Below are positions 12,767-24,169 of a stretch of DNA of 64,000 nt, one piece after another. The notes below the pieces were generated by a model. It did not search any database. It saw only the letters and a program-made list of their open reading frames with translations, and had not been told where the DNA came from. A program made the translations under genes and the position numbers. The stretch is from contig CAJNDS010000802.1 in assembly GCA_905221605.1 (NCBI GenBank), forward strand, positions 370,001 to 434,000, written 5' to 3'. The stretch comes from Symbiodinium natans (lineage: Eukaryota > Sar > Dinophyceae > Suessiales > Symbiodiniaceae). The stretch's first letter is position 1. Each line of letters begins with the position of its first letter.

Positions 12767-13174
12767 ATGAAGCCCAAACCCAAAAAAGTCATAAGCGATC
12801 AGCTTGGCACGTCCTACGAGAGGTGCTGGCTGGCGCAGCAAGGTTACCAGACACTGGCGAAATGCACCGGAGACGGGATTGCGGCAAACCCGACGGCCGG
12901 GGCTCCTCGGAGGTTTGTGTTCGACCAGGGTGTCCGCATCAAAAGGCCAACCACAGAAGAAACAGAATCGATATCGAACGCGCAGCCTTTGTACACTCAA
13001 AGACACAATGGGGCGAGCATCAGGAACATCGTGGCAAGCGTTCTTGGGCACCATGGACCCCGTTCGTCCTTGAAACGCAATCGAGCGGATCGCTTTTGTA
13101 GCGGCCGCCACGCAAGGACCTCATTGACCCTACTCGTCGCGGCGAATGCAGCAGCGTACGTAGCCGTTGCATAG
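12767..13174 (+). CDS. hypothetical reading frame, unrecognised
   Basis: A 135-codon open frame starts MKPKPKKVISDQLGTSYER and ends AAAYVAVA. No domain is recognised. Two other + frames and one - frame stay open over much of the same interval, as expected of GC-rich non-coding DNA, so this could be chance. There is no splice evidence. Confidence 0.15.
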   Translation: MKPKPKKVISDQLGTSYERCWLAQQGYQTLAKCTGDGIAANPTAGAPRRFVFDQGVRIKRPTTEETESISNAQPLYTQRHNGASIRNIVASVLGHHGPRSSLKRNRADRFCSGRHARTSLTLLVAANAAAYVAVA

Positions 13175-13825
13175 AGATCAGCGTCGCCACCCGAAGGCCC
13201 CATGGGGCGAACATCATGGGAAGGCTCGCTGAGGCGTGCACACTTGCTTCCCAGAATGCAGGGCCGATGGACGTCTCCTCAATCCTTCAAGCTATGAACC
13301 CTCAAAAACAGTCGGCAGGAGCATGTAGGAGTGCGCTAGCAGATACTGAGCCAGCAAGCAGGACGGTGGCGCCCATGCATGCGAGGCCGAATTCATGGAG
13401 TTTGAAAACCAATCCGCGGTACCCGGGTGGACATGCAACACCTAAACATGCAAGAGAGGCGTTACCATCCTCGCGTGCTGTTCGGGAGACGACAAGCATT
13501 CTTGTAGAAGCAAGGCTTCAATCACTGGCAAGGGTAAGCTTAAGTGGTCTGATGCGCATTTCGCGGGCACGAGTTTTCTCTGAAAGGCTGAACGTTTCTA
13601 TACAAGGCTTCATCGCAAGTTGGGCTAGGCCCCGCTTTGCCTAGCTCCAAATCTGGCAAGGCCAAGTTGCTCAGAAGGAGAATGATGGTCTGCTGCCGAG
13701 TAAGAACCTGTAGCTTATCTTTGGGATGCAGCTCCCATGGTCGTGAAGGCGGCTGGGATTGTTCCTGATGCAGGCATGGCCGTGGAGTTGCTTGGATGTG
13801 GCCGCCCCCCAACCCCGAATTGTAG

Positions 13826-14917
13826 AAAGGCATACGGGCAGACCTCGTTCGCGCCTTTGGCGCAGCGGCAGCCACCGCACGAGGCGGGTCTAGACTTTGC
13901 CACACATTGCCATGCCGTTGGCTCCCTCGCAGATCCGATGAGGTGGCGAGCGAACCAGGCTTCTGTCGCATGTTTTGGCCTCTGATGCCTGATGGCTCTG
14001 TGGGCGCTCACTGATGCCTGCACATGCACAACATGTTGAAGCAAGTCAGAAGGCCCCACCCCCCCCTCCCCTAGATGTAGTTTCTTCAAGCCCAGGCATG
14101 GCGGGAGGTGCAGGAGGCCAAGGCGCAGGTTCCACAGTCTCTTCCGGCCGAGTTGCTGCATGCTCTGCCCAGAGCTCAGAGAAGGGCCCTGGCTGGGGTG
14201 CTCTCAAACATCTGGCAGTTCATTGTAGGATGCTGAGTCCTGAACAGACGATGTCCTGAAGCGTCTTGTGAGCCCAATGTCCAAGCGAACGAGCTTGAAG
14301 AATCCTCGAGCATCTGGGTTCTGTTGTCTCTTGGCATCAGGCTGGCAGCATACTGCTCTGCCGACTTGGTCAGAAACCTGGCTTTCAAAGTCGGACGCGT
14401 AGCTGAGAGTGCCGCACCACGCCGTGTGCTGCAAGGTTCGTCATGTGCTGTTTGCATCTCAAGGCTGGCCATGCAAAGGAAGTCCTGATGATGAGCCCCT
14501 CGATGGCATCAAGGAGAAGATGTCAAGCGAATGTGTTTGAAGCCGCGGAGCAAGCAAGGCCCCTCACATTTTGGGGTGGAGCCGGATGAGGTCGCCTATG
14601 CGATCGTCCTTTCGGCTGGGCCTCAGTCAATTTTTGGAGTTTCCTTTCGGCGGGAGCAGGAAGCGAGCGCCACCAGACCCCCTTGCAGACGTAGCTTGGA
14701 CGTAGGGTTCAGTTTCTGAAGCTCAGGCTTTGGAGGCCACCTCGCCAACAGAGTTTCGGCAGCTCTGGTTCCACATGCGGAACATGTCGGAACGCTTGAG
14801 GCTCAAGGAAGGGATCTGCTACTCTGTGGTGCTGGACCGTCGCATCTACCGCAGTCTTGCGAGGTCCTGGCGAGGTGCTGCTTCAGCGTGGTTCTCAGCA
14901 TCCGGCAGGGTCTGATT
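13826..14917 (+). CDS. candidate exons of an unrecognised + strand gene
   Basis: Four segments read like protein: IRADLVRAFGAAAATARG (from about 13,833), WREVQEAKAQVPQSLPAELL continuing to LSNIWQFIVG (14,100-14,234), GSPDDEPLDGIKEKMSSEC (about 14,480-14,535) and ALEATSPTEFRQLWFHMRNM continuing to YRSLARSWRG (14,727-14,875). Charged, helical composition and few stops suggest exons of one gene. I do not recognise the family and the junctions were not resolved. Confidence 0.25.
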
Positions 14918-17900
14918 CCACATGCACCCAGCCTCACATGTCAAGGCTCAACAGCCCCGAGAGTTATCATACTTTCCGAGGTCAGCACTTCGAGTAGCTG
15001 TGAAGCTTCAGGATATGGCTTTTGCGCAATCCGCTTGGGGCTCAGTCGAATAGCGAAGCATGTGTAGACGCCGCACCCCTGTGCAAGACTCGAGCTCGAT
15101 GGTTTCCAGAAACTCCCGACCCCGACTTCCAAGGTGTTGGAGCTTCTTTTCCAGGCCTTGGTTGCTTCGTATTAGTGGAAACGCCATGCCTCAATCACGC
15201 CTCAATCATGCCAGTTCCTGCTCTTTACCAGGCCAAGGTGGCCCCGGATGCTGCCGTAATGTCAGCCCTCGGTGCTTCGACAGGTGGCGGACTGCCCTTT
15301 GTTGAAGTGTTGGTTCCCCTCTTTCTGCCTTTCTGTCGGCTGTCTGTGGCTTCGCCCATGTCCTGTGATCCTCGTGTGGGTTGCGGTTTAGCATGGCTTA
15401 GTTTCATGGTTGCTTGATTGATGATTGATTAAGTTACTGTACTTAATTAAATAAGTAATTATCAATTCAGAAGTAAGTAATAATTATTTAAAACTGGGGC
15501 ACTGCAGGTCCGGAAGCTGCTGCTCTGCGCCGCCTCCTTGCCGCGTTCGGAAAGGCGCAGGGGTGAGGGTGAGAGCTTCGGAAGCTCCTATAGTGAAGCT
15601 CCTAGTGGAGCTCCTTGAAGGCCTAGCACCACTAGCGGAGCTTGAGTTGCCCCATAGGTTGAGTTCTGTACTTCCAAACCGACTCAAACTGTTGAATTTC
15701 AATCTTGGGCACATTGGGACATCTAAATCTAGTGTTGCGGTTGCTGGCATATGGTGGTGAAGTAACTGAGAAATCGTTGTGCCAGGTAGCGCGCCCGGCC
15801 CTGACCATTTCGAGACAACGTGCTGATAACGTGGCGGAAAACAAGAAAGCACTCTGAGTGGATTGAGTGGATGCTAAGCGTTTTTCAGAGCTTTTCTGTC
15901 AGGGCAGAGTCCAGGCCGTCCCTCGAAAGATTGCCGCAATTGGCTTTCGGATCTGCCCATCCTGGTACCGGCCTGGCTCAACCAGTGACAAGGTGCCGGT
16001 AGTCGCCCTTACCGGGAAACGCAGTGGCCCCAACGGTGCACTGGATTAGCTTTGCTGTGATTGAGCGTCGGCTTTCTTGTGTGGAGCAGTAGCAATCCCA
16101 GCGGGCTCTTTCGTGGAAAGAATCACTACATGGGAGCAAATGCAGCCTGGTAGTGTGAGGCCTTGTGCCTATGTGTCTTCAGACAAGCACCACAAAGCCA
16201 GATAACCCTCTGCGTGAGTGCGTACTGCGTGTGTGCGTTTGTTGTTCATTTCGGTTGTTCTGTTTGTTTGGCTTGTCGGTTTTATTAGCTTCGTTTAGTG
16301 TTTGCATAAATACAATTCTGGTTTTGCTTGTGTGCGCGGGGTCGGCGCGTCGGTGTGCTCTAAGGCTTGCCGCCTTTCATGGTGCCTTCCCGAGTCTACA
16401 AGAGCTCTTGCAAGTTGCAAGTCCAATGCCTTTTACAGGCTGTCTGCAATCCACTATTTGGCTCTGTTTGCCGGGGAAGTTGTGGAGATCTCTACGTGCT
16501 TTCTCCATCAGCTGCGGCTCTTTGGTGTGCCAGATGTGATGCCAAGGACTCCCAAGGGTCCACGAAGGCCATGTTGAAGGGATACCATCGCCATGCAGCA
16601 AGCATCGCCTCGTTCATGCTCCATGGTCATGAGTGGGGAGTCATCGTGCAAAGCAGGTGGAAAAGCCACCTGGGGAACATGACAAGCCCGCGACCCGCCG
16701 TCTGCTTACAAAATGCATTCGAAGAGTTTCGGCACAAACTCCAACAACCTTCCTGGCAACTTGTCAGGCGGAAGACGGCAGAGCGTGCTGTCAATGTCAG
16801 TGCCATGCCTTAGAGCGAAGTGCACAGAGCTAGTGTTTTGAGAGCATTGGGTTCGGAGCACCAATCGGCACCAGTGAGCCAGAAGCTGTCTGGGCGCAGG
16901 CCACCCTCAATGGATCCCTGAATTCGGTGTCGTAATCCTGCTAGTGGCTTAAACGTTGACTCTGAAGAGAAGCACTCAGGATGTCCAAACGGGCAGCAAG
17001 CAGCCGTCCCGAGAGGGGTCGTTCCTGCGAAAGCTAACAGGTAGTTTCGTACAAGAGGAGCCCGGTCTCGTGGCTTTGCTGCAAGGGAGTCTGCGAAAAC
17101 ATCTTAAAGATTCTTAGAGCAGTTAGGTCAGGTCAGGTGAGAAGGCAAAGCCTGCCTTTGCTAGATGGAGGCGCAAGAAGCTCTGAGCATGCCCCTCAAG
17201 ACACTGCTAGGGAGTTTGAGGGCGAACGAGAGGCTTGCGTCTGCGGCGTCACTAGGAAGCGCCAACGCACATGATGAACCCAGGATGAAGCCCAGAAACA
17301 GAAGTGGAAGGAGATGATGGAACAGGCTTTGTCTATCGTTCGTTTTTGTTGCGACGTTTGATCCGGTGACAGGCATATGTCAAGCGAAGTGAAGTTTGCT
17401 TTTTGCTTCTTCATCAGGCAGGACTCTCCTCAAGATCTGCTTCGTCACACGAGGCCCCGGAGGAAGGCGAAGGCGAAGAGGAGACGACCAAGTCACGCCT
17501 TCAACGTAGCGCCAGCCCCAGCACATCTGACACCCAGCTGCCTGTTGCGATCGCACAGTCACATTTCCCAGGAAGGTAAAGATGCCTGTACCTGCAGGTG
17601 GAACTGGTTGGGCCAGCATACCCAGGAGGGAGCGGCAGGAACAAGCACGCCTGAGAGCCCTGAGTGGCCATCGATGCCGGCAGCCCAGATGGACAAGGTC
17701 CCAGATGTACGAGGCAGGCGAAGGCATCCGTTGAAGAGCTGCTTGCCGGCGTGCAGCATGCTCCCTGCTTGGGTTCTTTTGATGCTCTTTGCTCTGCTCT
17801 CGGAATAGCATTTCTCGCGTCGTGGAACCGCGGATCGGAACGCTGAGTGCCCAGGAGAAAGTGCACAGGTGCAGCGCCACAGCCACCACACTGACCACAT

Positions 17901-18884
17901 GCTGCGTGTAAAACACTGCCAGTGGGACTGAAGGAGGCTTGAGTCCTCACACTGACGCAAAAACCTCTGGAAGGCTTCGATTTGTCGATAAAAAGTAGGG
18001 ACGCGAGTGCCAACAACGCACACCCTGCGTCACCCTGACCTCTTGAGCCACGTGCTATATTTGCCATATGTGGCCCCTGCCCCGATGCCCCTTTCGTAGC
18101 CCATCGCAGCCCCCTGCTCGAATCAATGTTCGAGCTCTGGCGTGCGGTGCAAATTTGATACGTGACTTATGAGACCCTTCAAGAGAAAAATCCGCAGTGG
18201 GGAGTGTAAACAGCGAGGCCTCTGCGTCGGTTTCGTGTTTTACTGTAAAACACAGATGTCCCGAGGCCTTCAGTCAAGACTGCTGGCTGCCAACGTTCTC
18301 GAGTCGGAGGCGTTTGATTTCGTGACTTGGGTCGAAGATGGTCGAAGGATGCATTTTCCACTTCGTCCTGTGCACTTCTCTGGCTTCTCCACAAAAAACT
18401 GTTTCGTATGTCATGACTGTGGGCAAAGGTTTCATGTTGATGATTGGCAGAATTCATGAAATGATGCAGAAGGGAACAGTCAGTCAGGCAAGTCCAGTTG
18501 TGTGGGCAGAGAGGCAGAGTGAGGCAGGGATTTCGCATGCAGCGTGCAACGACTGCACCGGCATGCCAGACAATGCGAGCGCTCAAGTTAGTTAAAGTGA
18601 ACATCTGTGAGCAAAGTGGACTTGAGCGGTGAGCTGATACCTTTCAGCGGTTGCTTCAAGAAGTAAAGAGTCAAAGAGTAGAATGCGTAGAAAACCAGAA
18701 AGACAGAGGAGGGAGGCAGGAAGAGCGAGAAAGAAAGCCACCACGAGCAGCAGAAATGACAGCATTTTGCCTCCCGCCCCTCAGGCCAGGCAGGCCAGTT
18801 TGACCGTTGCTAATCGTTGACTAAAGGCTCTGAAATGCGTCGGCTTCTTACACGACAATGACCCCTTGGTACCTTGCCAAAAGG
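14918..18884. other. unassigned 4-kb stretch
   Basis: There is no recognisable protein family on either strand. It contains an AT-rich island (15,405-15,492), a GAAGCTCCTA/GGAGCTCC short repeat near 15,570-15,620, and an open frame at 18,169-18,459 with a CHDCGQRFHVDDW segment that resembles a zinc-binding knuckle but has no second cysteine pair. Frames at 16,165-16,830 are open in several phases and give no usable signal. Confidence 0.3.
15405..15492. repeat. AT-rich island
   Basis: About 85 bp of TGATTGATTAAG / TTAATTAAATAAGTAATTA-like sequence sits in otherwise GC-rich DNA. Similar islands recur at 4,135-4,200, 23,755-23,855, 29,115-29,225, 29,325-29,425 and 43,090-43,440. Confidence 0.6.
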
Positions 18885-19125
18885 CACAAACACAAACACC
18901 AACACACAGACGCAGACGCACACGCACACACGCAGACGCACACACGCAGACGCCCACGCAGACACGCACACGCAGACGCAGACGCAGACGCGCACACGCA
19001 CACGCGCAACGCACGCACACGCGCAACGCACACGCACACGAACACGCAAATGCCCGCAAACGCCACGCAATCGCCATGCAAACGCCACGCAAACGCCACG
19101 CAAACGCACGCAAACACACGCAAAT
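18885..19125. repeat. CACACGCAGACG-type minisatellite
   Basis: About 240 bp is built from short ACGC/ACAC/AGACGC units. It shades into a CAAACGCCACG 11-mer array at about 19,075-19,115. All three + frames and the - frames stay open simply because the repeat contains no T-initial stop triplets. The resulting Thr/His/Arg-rich or Cys/Val/Arg-rich translations are not taken as genes. Confidence 0.85.
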
Positions 19126-19731
19126 GGGCTCCAGGCCTTGCACTTCTGCCTTTTGGGACGCCCTCTTGCGTCCCGCAAGCTCGCGAACTGCCTTGAAAAA
19201 AGTCGTTTAGGGCCTGGCGCCTTGAAGTTTCAGGCCTCATGGGCTCGAGGACTCCAGGCCTTCCAGGGGTTTCTAGTTCGCATTGGCATACTCGAATCGG
19301 TGGCAGCATGAAAAGGGGCGGGGTGGTTGGTGTGGGCAGGTCCGGCAGTTGGGGGGACGGCTGCTTCAGGGACATTGAGGTTCCGCAATGCATTCTTGTG
19401 TCAGTTCTCCAAGAGAGCAACGGAAAACTCGCAAGATCAGTGCACGTGCATCCACCGCACACCGACCGACCTAAGCGCCAGACGTCTTCTGTAGGGAAAA
19501 TTACTCCTTGCAGCACGAGTCAAATGAAAATAGCTTTGGTTTCCATCACAATTAGCGGTTTTGCACCCCAGACATTCCCAGACAGGATGCTTGGCATTGC
19601 CACATTGCACCACTGTTTTCTTTCTCTCCACTTCTTGTCTTTCACGGGGCCTAGGGGCCATTCGCCCCCAGCTCTGGCCCGGCTGGAGGGCAATTGCTGC
19701 AACTCAGTTTTCGTCACAGCAGAAGATCAGG

Positions 19732-22700
19732 TGATGATTATCATCATCCTGGCGAATGCAGTCACCATTGGTGTGGAGCAGTGGATACGTGTGGAGGGTG
19801 TGCCCTGTTTCAGCAAGTATGCAAGGTGGTGCTGGTCCTACGTTTTCTGAGTAGGTTCTTTTCATCCGTGGTTCGAGGGTGTTGTGTCGCAAACCGCGGG
19901 AAACAAATGCGCAGAGTTCAAATCCCTGTCGTGAATGCTTCAGCAGTTATGTGGCTCGCAGGATCGCCACACTCAAACTGCGTTCATCTAAGGGCAACAC
20001 CAAGGACGGCCCCCTGAATATCCTGGAACACATCTTTCTCGTAGCTCTTGCGCATTTGGTGTGTTGCTCTTGGGTTGACTCTTGCCGGCCTGCTCGCTGC
20101 TGACTCAGGTAATCTACACTCTTGAAATATTCCTGCGATTCTTTGTGAATGGGCCACTCAAAGCCATCAGAGACCATTGGGTCAAATTTGACACCGTTTT
20201 GGCATCTTGGAAGCATCATGCTGTTTGTGAGCAGCGTGAGCTACTGTAACCAGAGCTCAGGGATTCATGCCTGCCGCGGTGCTATCCAGGTCATATTGGG
20301 CTGGCTCGTGCTCTGGATTTTGCCTGTGGCCTGCCTGCAGGATTCTTTTCTTCATGATACACACTATGTGGGCAAGTCATCCACGCCTAGCTTCGCATGG
20401 GCATCAGAGGCAAAAAAAGGGAGCTTCGGGTTAGACACCCCGAAGTCCGAGTGTGGAAAAAGAAGTTCAAAAGCAATGCTGAACTAGCAGGCGGCGATAC
20501 CCATGTCGGAGGAAACGGGCGAGTACTCCGGTTTTTTAACACTGACGCTGGGTTTGCAAGCAGCCATTGGGAAGCCAAAGCTGAAGAACTTGCTCAACTT
20601 CCTGAGCGCGACCCAAAACTCAGGCGGACGCTTCGATTGCTGCGCAGCTCAGCAGAGGATGGCTTTTGCAGCCTTTACATGCCTTTCTTTTCTCCTCCTG
20701 TCCGACTCGCCTCAGAGATCCTGCAAGCAAAGCTCAAGCAAAGCTATGCGAGGCCCAAGCAAAACTATGCAAAGCTCAAGCATAGCTCAAACGGCAGAGA
20801 CCGAGGATTGGCGCGAACAGCCCGTATCATCACCAGGATGCATGATGCCTGGCCTTAGCTGGTGTTGTGCGGACATCAATGAACGACACGGCATGCGTGG
20901 TTCCTGCAGCTTTTCTTGGAGTGCAAAGCATTGTCCGGGATTGCGAGATTGTGCACTTGAGGAACTTTGGATGCTAGTTCAGATGGTTACCTCCTGTGCC
21001 ACTTGGCATTTCAAAATTCGGTTTCGAATCCCTCCCCCCCCTTCCGTTCCCCCCCCCCCCCCTTCCGGGCCCTTCCGTTGGGGAAAACGACTTTTGAGCC
21101 GAGGCGAGCACCATGATTTACACGCTGTTGCTGCTTGGCCTATGCTTGGCCTATGCTTGGCCGTTTGCAATTTGATGTGCAGGTCCCCCTTCGAGCTTTG
21201 AGCTGCACGACAGATCTTGTGAAGTCAGGTTGCTAGTGACTGTGCTGTACCTGTCTCTCGGCTTGAACTTGCTGACTCGTGCCGCATCAGTGTGAGCTGC
21301 GCCACGCTGGCATATGCTGGCCTGAGGTTTTCCTTGCTCTTCGTTCCTTGGTTGTAAATTCATCTGAGCTGGTGTTTCTGCAGTTGTGCTTTGCTTGCCA
21401 TTTCCGCCAAGGTTGAGGTGATCACCAACCATCCCTTAGCGAAAAGCGAAGGGGTCGATCCTCTAGAGTCTGCATTCTTTCTGGCCGGCAGCCCATTTTC
21501 AAAACATTCGTTCACCCCCTGTTCCCTGTCAATGACATCGCTGAATCAAAGGTGGCCAATGAACACTTTGCCAACCTATGGGTGACGATGATGACGCTTG
21601 CTGCCCGACGCTGATTCAAGTCTGTTGTCCCCCTGGTTCGGTGAACGGGGCTAGGTCGGGCTTTGCACTTAAGGACTTAAGGCTTAGGTACCGGCGTGCC
21701 TGTGCCTCTCCCTAGTCTTTGCATGCATGCGGCTGCATTTACACGAGCCAATGTCTTCCATGGGCATGCCACTACATCTTGCACATTCTTGCACCATTTG
21801 GCAGGTTCAGTTTGTAACGCTGGATTCCATGGCCAACGTCTACAAGCCTCTTGTCAAGGCTCGCATGGCCTAGCAGGAAGAAACGCAACAGTCGGAATAC
21901 TCGGAATATGCCCGGCAAAAGGGCTGTGAACATGTAAGCATGCTGACCTCTGCAGGGGGACCCGGGCTTGGCTCTCTACTTCGGAGGTTTCTTGGCCACA
22001 CATGGCTGCACATACCCCGAAGTTTAGAGGCCATCAAGATGGCTCGAATCCGAGGCTTGGTGTTGGTGATCTCCATCGTGCCCATCTCAGTCGAGCGGCT
22101 TTCCTCGGGATCGGCATCGCCTCTATGCCCAGGTACTGATGAATCTTATCACTGCTGAGGGCTCAGGAGGGCTTGGCTGAGGGCCCTGGCGCTGACCTCG
22201 CCCATGGCGCCAGTATAGCGCGCCACATGCCAACCGTGACCCAGCCCCCCATGTTCTTTTCCTTAAGTGCTTCTTTCGCAGTTGCCCCCAGGCGGTTATT
22301 GTCAACAGCGCGCTCGAGCAGGTAGCCGCAGGGATGCAGAAGGGCTGATTTATTACTGCACGGAGGAAAGTTGCTCTTGGAATGTTAGCCATCGACTGCC
22401 TCGCCTAGTTTTCAAGCTGCAGTTGAAGTTAGAAGGGCTGAAGCTGTGAACCTGCACCATGAGCCCATGCTTGAGACGAAAGCGATTGAAGCCGTGCGGA
22501 TCCTTGAAGCTTGAAGCTTTTGCGAGACACCTGTGCTGGTCTCAGTGGCTTCGTGCAGGCCTCCAGCAACAAGGAGATTCAGCGAATTCAGGACGGGCAG
22601 CCGCATGTTCGGAATCGAATGTAGCAGAATTTGAGACCGGAAGGAGAACAAGCGAAGAAAGAAGACGATCGATGAGCTGCATTCAATGTTCTCACGCCTC

Positions 22701-23270
22701 TTGGCCCAGTCAGGTGGTCCCAGGTCCGGAATTCCAATTTTGATGGTGATCGCATGCAATGGCTCGTATCTGGGTCACCTATGGTCACCTGTTCAAGGTC
22801 TTGACCACGATGGCAGCGGCACCATCACCCTGGCAGAGATCATGGAGGTCAGGCGGTTCAAGGTCTGGAGCCTCCATTCCATGTTGGACCAGCTCAGGCA
22901 ACAGAAGAGGATCAGATGCTTTTAAAGAAGTTTTTGACGCTGGAGAGCCCGTTGGAAATATTCCGTGTCCTGCCAAGGATCCCGCTTAGACCCAGCGTGC
23001 TCGGTGCTCTTCAGGCTGGGCTGCTAGTGCTAGTGGCATCTGAGGCATGCTGGATATTGACAACTCCGGGCAGCTGAACATAGAGGAGTTCTGTGAGGGC
23101 GTCATCCAGCAACCGAGTTGCAGACCTGCAGCTCTCCGCTGTGATCCGCTGCGGCCTAGAAGTCTTCGAAATCCGACCGCTGCTTCACCCAAGGCACGTC
23201 ACTTCAGACCGGTCCGTTGAGTTCAAGCGCATCGACAAGAACTTCAAGCAATTGAGGAAAGAAGTCAGGC
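19732..23270 (+). CDS. single-domain voltage-gated cation channel with two EF hands
   Basis: This encodes a plasma- or organelle-membrane ion channel of the CaV/NaV-like 6TM type with a calcium-binding tail. In order: S1 IIILANAVTIGVEQW (about 19,735-19,784); S2 from NILEHIFLV (to 20,040) joined to VIYTLEIFLRFFVNG (exon 20,109-20,201); then RDHWVKFDTVL and S3 VILGWLVLWILPVA (from 20,290). A possible S4, LRRTLRLLRSS, lies near 20,615-20,650 and a possible S5, IYTLLLLGLCLAYAW, near 21,117-21,165. Pore: HFANLWVTMMTL (exon 21,552-21,599) plus VQFVTLDSMANVYKPLV (from 21,805). End of S6: VLMNLIT (22,133-22,153) plus AVIVNSALEQ (22,292-22,321). Then ASSNKEIQRIQ (22,559-22,591), RRKKTIDELHSMFSRLL (about 22,636-22,700), EF hand 1 DHDGSGTITLAE (22,803-22,838), EF hand 2 DIDNSGQLNIEE (23,053-23,088) and a closing segment FKRIDKNFKQLRKEV. 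Most resolved junctions use GT, GC or GA donors with AG|G acceptors. The start exon is not found. S4 and S5 are weak. Confidence 0.85.
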
Positions 23271-23754
23271 ACGCAGCGGCCAGCGTCTGCCCAGCGTTGA
23301 TCCATACAATCTCCCATTGCGCTGAGCCTGTGATCCTTGGAAGGGCGCTGCAGTTGTCGGTGGACAAGCTGACTGGAATGTTCATGCAAACCATGGGCGT
23401 TGGGTCAACATCCAGCATGGCACTGTGCAATGTTTCCTCGGCGTCTCGGCAGGAATTGATACAACCGTGCACGCATTTGCATGTGCCAGCGAAGAAAAAC
23501 TACAAGCTTGCACCTCACAGCTTGGGCAGTTCGGTCACGCAATACATGTTTTGGACTCATAGCAGACGCCCTTGCGAGGACGTCAAGGATGCTAGAACCA
23601 AGCGCAGAGGGATCTGCTTCGAAGAAGATACGAAGCCTAGGCAGGGGGGTCACTGGGACACCGAGCTTTTGCATGCAATGCGCGGCAAGACTTTCCATGC
23701 TCTGGCAGGGAACCGGTGATGGAACCTTTGGTGCATTTCTCCGTGTTGTGGTCA

Positions 23755-23855
23755 TACTATTGATATTTTTAGTGTTAATGTGAATATTAATTTGAATATT
23801 ACTATTATTTATACTCATATGAATATTAATTTGAATATTAATCTCAATATCTTGC
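23755..23855. repeat. AT-rich island with a duplicated 21-bp unit
   Basis: A 21-bp unit beginning TGAATATTAATTTG occurs exactly at 23,781-23,801 and again at 23,820-23,840, embedded in AT-rich DNA just 3' of the channel gene. It may be a spacer between genes. No coding capacity is seen. Confidence 0.75.
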
Positions 23856-24004
23856 AGTGCCGAGGGTCGCTGAGATTCGCTGGCTCAGGAACCGGAGCCT
23901 CGAGGAGCAGCGGAGTCGCAGACGCCTCCAGTGTGGGCTGCGGAGCTGGGTTGAAACCGTTTAAACCCCAAGCATCTAATGCCGAGTTTGGTTGCTAAAG
24001 AGAT

Positions 24005-24169
24005 TTCCATGCCCTGGCATGGCCAGGACCTCTTCAAATCTCTCCGGGACTCTTGGATGCTCTCTGCTTGAGCGTTCTCTGTTTTGACATCGCCAGCAAC
24101 AGCTCCCAAACAAGCGTCAAAATCAGCAAGGAAGAGTTCGCGCAGGAGTTTTGGCAGGCCAGAAGCTAA
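24005..24169 (+). CDS. candidate terminal exon with EF-hand-like segment
   Basis: A 54-residue frame ends in TAA. It contains a helix, then FDIASNSSQTSVKISKEEFA and QEFWQARS. The spacing of acidic and hydroxyl residues before KISKEEF recalls a degenerate EF-hand loop. It lies 0.7 kb downstream of the channel on the same strand, so it may be a further tail exon of that gene or part of the next one. Junctions are unresolved. Confidence 0.35.
   Translation, partial: FHALAWPGPLQISPGLLDALCLSVLCFDIASNSSQTSVKISKEEFAQEFWQARS

Noticed and set aside
18848-19516. 222-codon - strand frame and three + strand Thr/His/Arg frames
   Set aside because: All are translations of the CACACGCAGACG minisatellite.
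19860-19935. tRNA-like T-loop GAGTTCAAATCCC
   Set aside because: The T-loop is convincing by itself, but the acceptor stem does not pair with any sequence 50-80 bp upstream, and the stretch lies in an intron of the channel gene.
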